DNA of 64,000 nucleotides from Marinomonas sp. SBI8L. GTDB taxonomy: Bacteria; Pseudomonadota; Gammaproteobacteria; Pseudomonadales; Marinomonadaceae. How positions within the stretch are numbered: the first letter of the stretch is position 1; each line of letters opens with the position of its first letter. A program made the position numbers and the translations under genes. Shown here in pieces: positions 34,852 through 43,967 of this stretch. The notes under the pieces are model-generated. The model did not search any database. It saw only the letters and a list, made by a program, of their open reading frames with translations, and was not told the origin of the DNA. The stretch lies in contig NZ_JSEO01000005.1 of the NCBI RefSeq assembly GCF_001624705.1, forward strand, positions 248,001 through 312,000, in the 5' to 3' direction.

Positions 34852-36351
34852 ATGACTATGAAACAAGAACACTTTATCAATGGCCAATGGGTTGCAGGTA
34901 CAGGTAATGCTTTTCAATCGATTGATCCAGCCGATGCCAGCCTAGTATGGGAAGCAAAAGCAGCAGGTCCAGAACAAGTAGATGCAGCACTTAAAGCAGC
35001 CCGTAAAGCGTTTCCAGCATGGGCAAATTCAAGCCTTGAATACCGTTTAGATATCATTAAAAAATTTGCTGAGAAAGTAAAAGAGAACACAGACCTTTTG
35101 GCGACATTGATCAGCCGCGAAACAGGTAAGCCTTTTTGGGAAACAAAAACAGAAGTTGCGACAACCATAGGTAAAGTGGGTATTTCTGAGAAGTCTTACC
35201 ACGAACGTACTGGCTCAAAAGAAACGGCTATGCCAGCAATCGGCGGTTCTAATGTAAGTGCTCACCTACGCCATAGACCACACGGTGTTGTTGCTGTATT
35301 TGGCCCTTACAACTTCCCTGCGCATCTGCCAAATGGTCATATCGTACCCGCTCTCATCGCTGGTAATACCATAGTGCTTAAGCCAAGTGAGCAGACACCA
35401 GCGGTGTCAGATTTGATCATCCAACTATGGCAATCTGCTGGCCTACCTGATGGCGTACTTAACCTAGTACAAGGTGAAAAAGAAACCAGTATTGCGCTAG
35501 CGAACCATGATGAGCTTGATGGCCTATTCTTCACAGGTAGCCCAGAAGTAGGACATATTCTACATAAAGCATATGCAGGTCACCCAGGTAAGATCCTAGC
35601 CTTAGAAATGGGTGGTAATAACCCACTGCTTGTATCTGATAAAACCCAAGACCTAGATGCTGTCATTCATGAAATCGTTCAGTCTGCTTTCCTATCTGCA
35701 GGCCAACGTTGTACTTGTGCACGTCGCCTTCTAGTACCAAACAATGCGCACGGTGAAGCAATTCTAGCTAAGCTAGTTGAGGTCACTAAAGGCTTGAAAA
35801 TTGATCGTTTTGACGCTGAAGACCAACCTTTCATGGGGCCATTGGTTTCTGTTCAAGCGGCTGACAATATAGCGACAGCCTTTGCTCGTTTAGTTAGCCT
35901 TGGTGCTAGCACACTCTTAAAAGCTGAGCGTGGTGAAGAGAATACAGGCTTTATCTCTCCAGGTATTTTAGATGTCACTGAGCTTGCCGCTAAAGGTGAA
36001 CTACCTGATGAAGAGTACTTCGGCCCGCTACTAACTGTTGTACGTTATGAGGATATGGATCAGGCAATGAGCTTAGCGAATGCCACTAAATTTGGTCTAT
36101 CTGCCGGTATTTTGTCTGATGATAAAGCTGAATATGAGTGGTTCTTACAGCACTCTCGTGCTGGCATCATCAACTGGAACCGTCAAACAACAGGTGCTGC
36201 GGGTACTGCGCCATTTGGTGGAACGGGTGCCAGTGGTAACCACAGATCAAGTGCATATTATGCGGCTGATTACTGCTCTTACCCAGTTTCAAGTATTGAA
36301 GTAGATGCGCTGACCGTGCCAGAGAAACTTGTACCAGGCATTGCCCTTTAA
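34852..36351 (+). CDS. astD: succinylglutamate-semialdehyde dehydrogenase
   Basis: 499 residues; ATG 34852 with AAGGA seven bases upstream. It is an aldehyde dehydrogenase with VVAVFGPYNFPAHLPNGHIV near residue 145, LALEMGGNNPLL and the catalytic Cys in SAGQRCTCARR near residue 287. The QKTTGAAGTAPFGG-like C-terminal region (RQTTGAAGTAPFGGTGASGN) is characteristic of AstD. It oxidises N-succinylglutamate semialdehyde to N-succinylglutamate with NAD, the fourth step of the pathway. Confidence 0.96.
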   Translation: MTMKQEHFINGQWVAGTGNAFQSIDPADASLVWEAKAAGPEQVDAALKAARKAFPAWANSSLEYRLDIIKKFAEKVKENTDLLATLISRETGKPFWETKTEVATTIGKVGISEKSYHERTGSKETAMPAIGGSNVSAHLRHRPHGVVAVFGPYNFPAHLPNGHIVPALIAGNTIVLKPSEQTPAVSDLIIQLWQSAGLPDGVLNLVQGEKETSIALANHDELDGLFFTGSPEVGHILHKAYAGHPGKILALEMGGNNPLLVSDKTQDLDAVIHEIVQSAFLSAGQRCTCARRLLVPNNAHGEAILAKLVEVTKGLKIDRFDAEDQPFMGPLVSVQAADNIATAFARLVSLGASTLLKAERGEENTGFISPGILDVTELAAKGELPDEEYFGPLLTVVRYEDMDQAMSLANATKFGLSAGILSDDKAEYEWFLQHSRAGIINWNRQTTGAAGTAPFGGTGASGNHRSSAYYAADYCSYPVSSIEVDALTVPEKLVPGIAL

Positions 36352-36431
36352 GGGCAGTGCAGGTTTGACAGATAAGACATAACAAACAAGTGTTATTAAA
36401 CACAGAAAAGAATTAAGCAAAGGTAATTAGC

Positions 36432-37778
36432 ATGTCGGCAATTGAAGCAAATTTTGATGGTCTAGTGGGGCCAACTCACAACTATGGCGGTTTATCATTT
36501 GGTAATGTGGCCTCTTTAAACAATCAGGCTCAAGCCTCTAACCCAAAAGCGGCGGCTAAACAGGGCTTGGTAAAAATGAAAGCTTTGGCAGATATGGGCT
36601 TTGTTCAGGGTGTACTTGCTCCTCATGAACGACCTCATATTCCGACACTAAAATCACTTGGCTTTACAGGCACTGATGCTCAGATTTTGGCACAAGCAGC
36701 CAAAGAAGCGCCTCACCTATTAGCCGGTGTCAGTTCTGCCTCTTGCATGTGGACAGCCAATGCGGCAACGGTATCACCCAGTGCCGACAGCGCTGATGGT
36801 AGAATTCACTTTTCACCTGCAAACTTGGTGAACAAGTTCCACCGTGCTATTGAGCACCCTGTAACAGGCGCTATTTTGCAGGCGACTTTCCCTGGCGATA
36901 AGCACTTTGCTCACCACAAAGCCTTGCCTAGCATGGATCACTTTGGTGATGAAGGTGCCGCTAACCACACGCGTTTTTGTGATGAGTATGGCAATCAAGG
37001 GGTTGAGTTCTTTGTTTATGGTCAAGAAGCTTTCAATGCTGCAGCAGTAAAGCCAAGCCGCTTCCCTGCAAGACACACGCTTGAAGCGTCTCAAGCTGTG
37101 GTACGTCGCCACGGTTTAAATACGACAAATACTGTTTATGCTCAGCAAAACCCTGCTGTCATCGATGCGGGTGTATTCCACAATGACGTGATTGCTGTGG
37201 GTAACCGTAACGTGCACTTCTACCATGAAGAAGCCTTCCTTTCGAGCGCGCAAATGCGTCAAGATTTAGAAGCTGCGTGGGCAGGTAAAGCAGGCAAACT
37301 ACACTTTGTTGAAGTAAAAAGCAGTGAAGTCAGTGTTGAAGACTGTGTTAAATCTTACCTATTTAATAGCCAGTTAATCAGCCGTGGTACTGACGATATG
37401 ATTATTATCGTACCAGGTGAATGTCAAAACAATTCCAATGTTTGGGCTTACCTTGAAGCGTTAAAAGCAGGCCCTAGCCCAATTAACGAAGTACAAGTTT
37501 ACGACCTTAAACAAAGTATGAGTAATGGTGGTGGTCCTGCATGTTTGCGTCTGCGTGTCGTTTTAAACGAAGCAGAAAGAGCGGCAGTCAATCAGTCTTG
37601 CTTGATGAATGACGATCTATTTAATCGTTTGAATACTTGGGTAGATAGTCATTATCGTGACAGTTTATTAGAAGCGGATCTTGCTGATCCTCAACTATTA
37701 ATCGAAACACGTACCGCTTTAGATGAGCTCACTCAGATCATGCAACTTGGGTCTGTTTACGACTTCCAAAAAGCTTAA
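36432..37778 (+). CDS. astB: N-succinylarginine dihydrolase
   Basis: 448 residues, family length. It opens with [20 protein letters not shown], the AstB N-terminus, and ends with [17 protein letters not shown], where Cys371 is the nucleophile of the Cys-His-Glu triad. The enzyme takes N-succinylarginine to N-succinylornithine, releasing two ammonia and CO2, the second step. AAAGG lies before the ATG. It is the last gene of the operon; astE and astC are not found around it. A terminator follows at 37800. Confidence 0.97.
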   Translation: MSAIEANFDGLVGPTHNYGGLSFGNVASLNNQAQASNPKAAAKQGLVKMKALADMGFVQGVLAPHERPHIPTLKSLGFTGTDAQILAQAAKEAPHLLAGVSSASCMWTANAATVSPSADSADGRIHFSPANLVNKFHRAIEHPVTGAILQATFPGDKHFAHHKALPSMDHFGDEGAANHTRFCDEYGNQGVEFFVYGQEAFNAAAVKPSRFPARHTLEASQAVVRRHGLNTTNTVYAQQNPAVIDAGVFHNDVIAVGNRNVHFYHEEAFLSSAQMRQDLEAAWAGKAGKLHFVEVKSSEVSVEDCVKSYLFNSQLISRGTDDMIIIVPGECQNNSNVWAYLEALKAGPSPINEVQVYDLKQSMSNGGGPACLRLRVVLNEAERAAVNQSCLMNDDLFNRLNTWVDSHYRDSLLEADLADPQLLIETRTALDELTQIMQLGSVYDFQKA

Positions 37779-37799
37779 TCTCGTTTTTCCTCTCATCAG

Positions 37800-37834
37800 A
37801 AAAGGCACAATTTCTAAGAAGTTGTGCCTTTTTT
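37800..37834. terminator. bidirectional terminator after astB, overlapping the DUF1904 3' end
   Basis: AAAAGGCACAA (37800-37810) and TTGTGCC plus TTTTTT (37822-37834) form a strong stem with a partly paired loop. The stop codon of the leftward DUF1904 gene (37814-37816) lies inside the loop. Confidence 0.88.
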
Positions 37835-38149
37835 GTAGAAGTAATCATCCGATTGCATCGTATGAAACAGCACACAAATATCGGTATCTGAGGCAATATT
37901 AGGTGTCACTAATTCGGTAATAATACGTGCTACCTCTTCTTTCTGCTCTTGGGTGCGTTCGAACCATGAAACATCAAAAAATGGGTAAGCGGTACTCGCG
38001 CCACCAGCAGCTAAATAGGTGGTAGCTTGATACTCTAATGTGAAGTGTGAAGCGGGTATATTAAGATAATGAGAAATGGCTTTAATAAGAGGCTCAGAGA
38101 TATACTCAAGATCCTCAAATGCCATTCCTCTAACACGTATATGGGGCAT
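37814..38149 (-). CDS. DUF1904 domain protein (tautomerase-like)
   Basis: 111 residues. PHIRVRGMAFEDLEYISEPL at the start and FFDVSWFERTQEQKEEVARI in the middle identify DUF1904, a small alpha/beta family related in fold to tautomerases (an N-terminal Pro after Met, P2). No activity is established. Its last codons overlap the hairpin that terminates astB on the other strand. It is 64 bp downstream of the DUF2914 gene and may be co-transcribed with it. Confidence 0.85.
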   Translation of the reverse strand: MPHIRVRGMAFEDLEYISEPLIKAISHYLNIPASHFTLEYQATTYLAAGGASTAYPFFDVSWFERTQEQKEEVARIITELVTPNIASDTDICVLFHTMQSDDYFYKKGTTS

Positions 38150-38212
38150 GAAATTCCTTTAATAGAGCCTTATTAGACTCTTACTTGATAGAGAAACAAC
38201 ACAATAAGTTAA

Positions 38213-38611
38213 CTAATCGATATACTCAAATGAATGGGATTCAATCACACTGCCATTTTGCACTATATCAACCGCCCAAGTGCCATCAAAACCTGGCAAT
38301 AAACGTTTACTTGACCAAACACGCCAGCGATCACCGCCAATATTGAACGGGATTTCAGCCATAACATCACCGTCTAATGTCCAACGGTGGACAACCTGAT
38401 CACCAGACATATCTCTTAAATCTGTATAAAAATAAACCTTCTGAATACCACCATATTGAACTTGGATAGTAGGCCCAATCTTATCAATTGGTTCACGCTC
38501 AATAACATCATTAGTAAATTGCGCTCTCGCAATCGAAGCGGCCCAAGAAGGCATGGGTAGGGTTAATAACACACCACTCAACACCACAAGCTTTACGATT
38601 GTACGTAACAT
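38213..38611 (-). CDS. DUF2914 domain protein, exported
   Basis: 132 residues from the ATG at 38611 with AAAGGA upstream; a longer frame adds 15 residues before the signal peptide and is rejected. The signal peptide is LRTIVKLVVLSGVLLTLPMP, with cleavage near S-W-A-A. The mature part holds DUF2914 features: RAQFTNDVIEREPIDKIG, VYFYTDLRDMSGDQVVHRW and SKRLLPGFDGTWAVDIV. The fold is an immunoglobulin-like sandwich in the periplasm; function unknown. Confidence 0.85.
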   Translation of the reverse strand: MLRTIVKLVVLSGVLLTLPMPSWAASIARAQFTNDVIEREPIDKIGPTIQVQYGGIQKVYFYTDLRDMSGDQVVHRWTLDGDVMAEIPFNIGGDRWRVWSSKRLLPGFDGTWAVDIVQNGSVIESHSFEYID

Positions 38612-38829
38612 AATCAATCCTTTTGTAGAAGAAAAAAGAAGGTTAAAAAATGTCAAAGAAAAAGGGTAAGACCATTAGAATTTAAACCTAATAGCAGTTT
38701 AATCGTCTTGGTGAGTAGAAGTCTAGCTGAAAGATGCCTCATTTAGTCTCTTTTGTTTACACTCAGTTACGAGATCAAAAAATACAAGAAACTAAAGGAG
38801 GCTCTAAGAAAGTTTAAATATGCAGAATA

Positions 38830-39318
38830 TTACGCGTTTCTATCCGCAAGAGGTGTTGAAAAGGTGTATTCCATATCCCAAGGAAAGCGAATCCAAGTAT
38901 CTTGGCTCACTTCGGTCACAAAGGTATCAACCAGTGGTTTACCAGCAGGTTTAGCAAAAATAGTGGCAAAGTGTGCTTTTGGTAGCATCTCTCTCACCAC
39001 TTGTGCAGTACGACCCGTATCCACTAGGTCGTCAATTAGCAGCATGCCTTCACCATCACCTTCAACCCCTTTCAAGATTGTCAGCTCACCTTGTTCGTTA
39101 GCTTCCTTACCAGAAGAGTCATAACTTGCGATACAAAGAGTATCGATTAGACGTACATCCAGTTCACGACAAATAATTGCAGCAGGCACTAAACCTCCTC
39201 GGGTAATGGCAATAATGCCTTTCCAAGGTCCTTGCTCTAATAAGCGCCAAGCCAATGCTCTAGCATTACGGTGTAGTTCATCCCAAGACACTGGGTAATC
39301 TTTTGAATACGGGTTCAT
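38830..39318 (-). CDS. gpt: xanthine-guanine phosphoribosyltransferase
   Basis: 162 residues. The PRPP-binding motif [17 protein letters not shown] and the N-terminal [20 protein letters not shown] place it with Gpt; the hood segment FPWDMEYTF is also typical. It salvages xanthine and guanine with PRPP to XMP and GMP, at the inner face of the membrane. TAGGAG precedes the ATG. It lies 116 bp after cobU on the same strand but serves a different pathway. Confidence 0.93.
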   Translation of the reverse strand: MNPYSKDYPVSWDELHRNARALAWRLLEQGPWKGIIAITRGGLVPAAIICRELDVRLIDTLCIASYDSSGKEANEQGELTILKGVEGDGEGMLLIDDLVDTGRTAQVVREMLPKAHFATIFAKPAGKPLVDTFVTEVSQDTWIRFPWDMEYTFSTPLADRNA

Positions 39319-39434
39319 GCTTAGCTCCTACCAATCTAGGTTGTCAATTAAGGGAAATAAGTTTTCATTTCACCTCATAAAATGAAGAGCGCATTCTACC
39401 CAATTGGCTGGCTAATTTGTATTCTTTTAAAGCC

Positions 39435-39956
39435 TCATTTGAGCTTTAACGGCAAGCCAGCGCAGACAAGCTCTACCTGTTCACTTAGGCGAGCTAACTC
39501 TTGATTTAATAAGCCAGCTTCATCACCAAAGCGTCGCGCCATGGAATTCATAGGCATAATGCCAGCACCTACCTCACTTGTAATACAAACAAGTTTCGCC
39601 TTGCTAGTATGAATCGCCTCTAAAAACGCGGACTTATGCTTATCAAAAGCAATATCATCTTCTAGGCAAATCAAGTTGGTTAGCCAGAGTGTCATGCATT
39701 CAATTAAAATCACCTTATTTTGATTTTCTGGAGCAAGTAGCACGGAAGCAAGATCAAAACTTTCCTCCACCAGCAACCAATGTTCAGGTCGGCTATTTTG
39801 ATGCTTTTCAATGCGCTCCTGCATCCCCTTGTCTAGCGCTTGAGCCGTTGCTAGATAAACCACTTCTCTAGCTTCAGCATCTGCTAAATTTTGCGCTAAA
39901 ATTTGTCCATGAGCGCTCTTGCCACTGCGCACACCACCAATGACTAAATACTTCAC
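39435..39956 (-). CDS. cobU: bifunctional adenosylcobinamide kinase / adenosylcobinamide-phosphate guanylyltransferase
   Basis: 173 residues. The P-loop VIGGVRSGKSAHG is near the N-terminus, HQNSRPEHWLLVEE carries the catalytic His region, and IECMTLWLTNLI matches the family D-x-L-T-L-W segment. CobU phosphorylates adenosylcobinamide and then attaches GMP, activating it for the lower ligand. The ATG overlaps the cobC stop by four bases, so both are co-translated. The partner cobS is not in the window. Confidence 0.93.
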   Translation of the reverse strand: MKYLVIGGVRSGKSAHGQILAQNLADAEAREVVYLATAQALDKGMQERIEKHQNSRPEHWLLVEESFDLASVLLAPENQNKVILIECMTLWLTNLICLEDDIAFDKHKSAFLEAIHTSKAKLVCITSEVGAGIMPMNSMARRFGDEAGLLNQELARLSEQVELVCAGLPLKLK

Positions 39957-41059
39957 TCTACTTCCTCCACTTGGCTGGCACTTTGAGCTTGTCCATTTAA
40001 TAAAGCTTGCTGAACACGCGTGTTAATTAAATCGAACTCAGCATCAGCTGGTAAGGCAAACCTTATCCAAGCATCACCCAAACGCACATGTATGGACAAA
40101 GCTTGTAACCACTCAAACAAGACCTCTGCTTCATCACTAAACAAGGTATAAAAAAGTTCACTTTGCTGCCAGCGAACGGGCAAAGATAGGGAGCTAAAGA
40201 ACTGATTTATTAAAGGCTTAATCTCTTGTTCAAAGCGTTTGCTACGACTCGCTAAATCTCTACTAGCTTGTATTTGCCAAGCAACATCTTTAAGAGCTTG
40301 GCTTAGTAACCAAGCAGCAGGTGTCGCAATAGGCCAAGGACCAGTGACGGAAGCCAACCCTTTTAAAATTGACTGGCTAGCAAAACAAAAGCCGACTCTG
40401 GCTCCTGGCAAACCAAAAAACTTGCCCACTGAACGCAAAACAATCAAGCAAGCTGGCCATGCTTTATCTTGATAGTACGAAAGCAAACTCGCACCGACCA
40501 CACCATCAATAAAAGCTTCATCAATAATGATATAGGATTCACGCACTTGTGCTGTTTCAATCAAGCTTAGTAATTCAGCTAAGGTTAATTTATTGGCACT
40601 TGGGTTATTAGGTTGAATCAAGACTAATACTTGCCAACTTTTTACAGCGAGATCCTGAGTATTATTGTAGGTATCTACTGCATACTGCCATTTAGTCCAA
40701 GCAAAGCCATGTTCTTGATAGCCTACCTCTGGCACTAGAATCTGAGTTTCTGTACGTGCATTAGCGGCAAATAATAAGCTAGGTAAAGCCTCAATCGCCT
40801 GTTGTGTACCAGCAATGGGCACAAAGTTATTCACACCATAATAACTTGCCGCCGCTTGGTTCAAACCATCAAGATCTGGTAACTCATGCCAAAGAGAAAC
40901 AGGCACCTCAGGCACAGGCCAAGGGTGTCGATTTACCGCAGAGGATAGGTCTATCCAAGAGCTTTTAATATGTGAAGAGTCACCTAAAGAGCGACGAAGC
41001 GCCAAGAGATTACCACCATGTTTAGGCTTCTCTAAGCTCAGATCTAGTTCATTATTCAT
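39953..41059 (-). CDS. cobC: threonine-phosphate decarboxylase / cobalamin aminotransferase-like (CobC/CobD)
   Basis: 368 residues, a fold-type I PLP enzyme. The PLP Lys is in VLRSVGKFFGLPGARVGF; VLIQPNNPSANKLT and YIIIDEAFID are the usual cofactor segments. The N-terminal KPKHGGNLLALRRSLGD fits the cobalamin branch (CobD of Salmonella, CobC of pseudomonads). It makes aminopropanol phosphate for the nucleotide loop of cobalamin. It lies between cbiB (50 bp upstream) and cobU (overlap). Naming of cobC/cobD differs between species. Confidence 0.9.
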   Translation of the reverse strand: MNNELDLSLEKPKHGGNLLALRRSLGDSSHIKSSWIDLSSAVNRHPWPVPEVPVSLWHELPDLDGLNQAAASYYGVNNFVPIAGTQQAIEALPSLLFAANARTETQILVPEVGYQEHGFAWTKWQYAVDTYNNTQDLAVKSWQVLVLIQPNNPSANKLTLAELLSLIETAQVRESYIIIDEAFIDGVVGASLLSYYQDKAWPACLIVLRSVGKFFGLPGARVGFCFASQSILKGLASVTGPWPIATPAAWLLSQALKDVAWQIQASRDLASRSKRFEQEIKPLINQFFSSLSLPVRWQQSELFYTLFSDEAEVLFEWLQALSIHVRLGDAWIRFALPADAEFDLINTRVQQALLNGQAQSASQVEEVE

Positions 41060-41109
41060 ATCTTCTACTGACCAAAGGTCGAATTAAAACTTATAAGGGG
41101 AAAGCGATA

Positions 41110-42045
41110 TTAAAAAAGCGCAATAAAGGCAACAAACAAAAACCAAAGGTAGAGGGTCTTATCAACCAGAGCGATAGATCTTGCAAGATCTTTAGCTTGA
41201 GGTGCTTGTCCTTTGCCTAAAACAGGGCGAGATTCAGTTTTACCAAAATAAACAGCCTCACCACCAACAGCCAAGCCTAAAGAAGCAGCGCCCGCCGCCA
41301 TGACAGGGCCTGCATTAGGGCTTTTCCAACTGGCTTCTGGCGCGCTTGCCGCCTGCATTGCATTCGAGTATTTACCACACAAAGCATAGCTAAATACCAC
41401 CAGCTTGGCGGGAATATAATTAAGCACATCATCTACTCTTGCAGCACACCAACCAAAATGTAATAGCTTACTTGTTTTGTAGCCCCACATGGCATCTAGG
41501 GTGTTAGCAAGGCGATACAAAATTGCCCCCGGCACGCCTAAAATCAAAAACCAAAAAATAGGAGCGAACACAGCATCACTGCCATTTTCTAAAACAGATT
41601 CAATGCCTGCTTTGGCTACTTGTTCTTCATTCAGTGTTTGAGTATCTCGACTCACAATATAAGAAACGGCAATACGTGCCTGCACTAGGTCTCCTTTCAT
41701 CAAAGGCTTGGCAATAGCAAGTCCATGCTCCCTTAAGCTTTGCCAGCCAATGCTAAAGTAAACAATGACAACCGCTAAAGCATTTAGAATCAATGTCGGC
41801 AGTAGGTGCTCAAGCAGACTCCAAAGCAGTAATAAAGGCACCACAGCCAACAGCCAAGCAAAGACACCAAATAACCTTTGACTGAATACGGACCAACTTA
41901 GGGGTAATTGACACCAAGCTTGGCATTGATCAACCCAACGGCCAAAAGTAATAAGAGGATGCCAAGATTTTGGTTCGCCCAAAACTCGGTCAATGATAAG
42001 AGCAAGTAAGAGAATAATAGCGCTAGTAAAAAAGGTATCTGTCAT
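41110..42045 (-). CDS. cbiB: adenosylcobinamide-phosphate synthase CbiB
   Basis: 311 residues, membrane protein with four to five helices. Family marks are IIDRVLGEPKSWHPLITFGR at the N-terminus, SRDTQTLNEEQVAKAGIESV, ENGSDAVFAPIFWF and DDVLNYIPAKLVV. It joins aminopropanol phosphate to adenosylcobyric acid at the inner membrane. It starts the leftward cbiB-cobC-cobU transcript and is divergent from cobQ, with a perfect 14-bp palindrome between them. Confidence 0.94.
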   Translation of the reverse strand: MTDTFFTSAIILLLALIIDRVLGEPKSWHPLITFGRWVDQCQAWCQLPLSWSVFSQRLFGVFAWLLAVVPLLLLWSLLEHLLPTLILNALAVVIVYFSIGWQSLREHGLAIAKPLMKGDLVQARIAVSYIVSRDTQTLNEEQVAKAGIESVLENGSDAVFAPIFWFLILGVPGAILYRLANTLDAMWGYKTSKLLHFGWCAARVDDVLNYIPAKLVVFSYALCGKYSNAMQAASAPEASWKSPNAGPVMAAGAASLGLAVGGEAVYFGKTESRPVLGKGQAPQAKDLARSIALVDKTLYLWFLFVAFIALF

Positions 42046-42130
42046 CTTTCAATCTTAATAGACCCCTGTGCGATTCTTAAAATGGGTCATGGGAATAGGT
42101 GATTTTTTCAATCAGGAACATACGTTAGAT

Positions 42131-42144
42131 GGTAGAATTCTACC
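42131..42144. promoter_or_regulatory. perfect 14-bp palindrome between divergent cbiB and cobQ
   Basis: GGTAGAATTCTACC is fully self-complementary. It lies 33 bp before the cobQ ATG and 86 bp before the cbiB ATG, the place expected for an operator serving both. The protein that would bind it is unknown. Confidence 0.45.
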
Positions 42145-42176
42145 ACCTTATTACCCTGAATAGTGATTCAAAGATA

Positions 42177-43658
42177 ATGACAGCATTTAGCCTAATGATT
42201 CAAGGCACTACCTCTGACGCAGGTAAAAGCACTCTTGCCACGGCCCTATGTCGTTTACTTAAACGCCGTAATCTCGCTATTGCGCCATTTAAGCCACAGA
42301 ACATGGCGCTTAATAGTGCGGTCACTGCATCAGGCGGTGAGATAGGCCGTGCTCAGGCAGTTCAAGCCTATGCCGCTGGCATAGAACCTCATATTCATAT
42401 GAATCCTATTCTGCTTAAACCAAATACAGACATAGGCGCTCAAGTCATTATTCAAGGTAAAGCCATAGGTAATATGAATGCGCGCTCTTACCATGACTAC
42501 AAAGAGACAGCTAAAGTTGCTGCTCTAGATTCTTTTAAACGCCTTAGCGAAACCTATGACGGCATCATTATTGAAGGCGCAGGTAGTCCAGCAGAAATCA
42601 ACCTAAGAGCCAAAGACATTGCCAATATGGGCTTTGCAGAAAGTGTGAACGCGCCTGTCATTATTATCGCCGATATTGATAAAGGCGGCGTTTTCGCTCA
42701 CCTTGTTGGTACGCTCGCCCTACTCAGCCAAAGCGAACAAGACAGAGTCATCGGCTTTGTGATTAACCGCTTTCGTGGTGATGTGAGTTTACTGCAATCT
42801 GGCCTTGATTGGCTGGAAGAGCACACAGGCAAGCCTGTGTTAGGCGTCTTACCTTACCTCAAAGGTTTTCACCTAGAATCTGAAGATGCTGTCGCTGATT
42901 CTACCCCTGTTGAAAAACAAGCAACTAAATTAAAAGTCGTCATTCCTATCTACCCAAGAGTCAGTAACCATACTGATTGGGACGCTTTACGTTTGCACCC
43001 AGAGGTTGAAGTCATACTGGTTAAAGAAAACCAGCCCTTCCCTGCTGCTGACCTGATTATCTTACCTGGCTCTAAAAGCGTACAGTCAGATTTAGCTTAT
43101 TTGAAACAACAGGGGTTTGAGCCTTATCTAAATCACCACTTAAGATATGGTGGCAAAGTGATTGGTATTTGTGGCGGCTATCAGATGCTAGGAGATTGCC
43201 TTAACGATGCACTTGCGTTGGAGAATCATACACCAACAACTAGCCAAGGTTTTGGCCTGATTCCCATGCAAACGGACTTATCTCCAGATAAACAACTGAC
43301 ACAACAAACAGCAAAGCTTGCTTGGGGAGAAAACGCTGCTATTACTGGTTATGAAATTCACGCTGGTGTTGCCTCTTTCACTCAAGAGCATCAGGCATTC
43401 TGTACTTTCGCATCCGGTGAAAACGAAGGTTATTTGGCCGATGACAATGCGATTATTGGCACCTACTTACATGGCCTGTTTGATCACCCAGAGGCATTAG
43501 CTGCTTTATTAAATTGGGCGGGGTTAGATGCCGCAGCCGCTTTTGATTACAATGAATATAAAAACAAAGAAATAGATAGGCTTGCAGATAGTTGTGAGGA
43601 GCACATGAATATTGATGCGCTTATCGATAAGGCCAAAGCATTTAAGCTTACTCTTTAG
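42177..43658 (+). CDS. cobQ: cobyric acid synthase CobQ (CbiP)
   Basis: 493 residues from ATG 42177, where the protein begins MTAFSLMIQGTTSDAGKST with the P-loop close to the N-terminus as in the family; a frame extension of 16 residues upstream is not supported. Next are AIAPFKPQNMALNSAVT and EGAGSPAEINLR. The C-terminal class-I-like amidotransferase domain has the Cys in VIGICGGYQMLG and a final His in GTYLHGLFDHPE. It amidates four side chains of adenosylcobyrinic diamide using glutamine. Confidence 0.95.
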   Translation: MTAFSLMIQGTTSDAGKSTLATALCRLLKRRNLAIAPFKPQNMALNSAVTASGGEIGRAQAVQAYAAGIEPHIHMNPILLKPNTDIGAQVIIQGKAIGNMNARSYHDYKETAKVAALDSFKRLSETYDGIIIEGAGSPAEINLRAKDIANMGFAESVNAPVIIIADIDKGGVFAHLVGTLALLSQSEQDRVIGFVINRFRGDVSLLQSGLDWLEEHTGKPVLGVLPYLKGFHLESEDAVADSTPVEKQATKLKVVIPIYPRVSNHTDWDALRLHPEVEVILVKENQPFPAADLIILPGSKSVQSDLAYLKQQGFEPYLNHHLRYGGKVIGICGGYQMLGDCLNDALALENHTPTTSQGFGLIPMQTDLSPDKQLTQQTAKLAWGENAAITGYEIHAGVASFTQEHQAFCTFASGENEGYLADDNAIIGTYLHGLFDHPEALAALLNWAGLDAAAAFDYNEYKNKEIDRLADSCEEHMNIDALIDKAKAFKLTL

Positions 43659-43729
43659 CCTCTCTCGCATTTTAGAAAATAGATACAAGTCAGGCTAAAC
43701 ATTCTATTGTTTAGCCAGATACATTTTAT

Positions 43730-43967
43730 TTAAGGAACCTGCGATTAAGTAACCTCTTCTCAGTCTTTTCAGAAAAAGCGTCAAGCAAGGCGTCACTTTG
43801 ATGTAATTTAGGCATTCTTCAAAGACCCGAAGGGCGTGATCTAAAAGCCCTATCTTTAAGTTGAGGGCCTTATCAATAGAATAACGATTAAGTTTCGCCC
43901 CTCGCCATAAATCTAGAGACTTTTATCCACACGCTGAGGCGAGTGGGCTTATTCACAGATTCCTTAA
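43730..43967 (-). mobile_element. IS5-type MITE, copy 4 (inverted, 230 bp plus TTAA duplication)
   Basis: The element spans 43734-43963 in the opposite orientation, flanked by TTAA at 43730-43733 and 43964-43967. One end is GGAACCTGCGATTAAGT, the other has GATTCC instead of GGTTCC. About 35 bp of the full-length form are missing near the 5' side. A perfect DnaA box TTATCCACA is at 43923-43931. The TAA stop of the leftward MATE gene is inside the right TTAA. Confidence 0.87.

Noticed and set aside
38753-39124. 123-residue plus-strand frame over the gpt gene
   Set aside because: Most of it is antisense to the clearly recognised gpt; no family is recognisable and there is no support for translation.
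42046-42176. Cobalamin riboswitch between cbiB and cobQ
   Set aside because: Short GGGAA and CAGGAA-like words are present but the conserved B12 box and GCCACTG core are not, and the space is too small for a full riboswitch.
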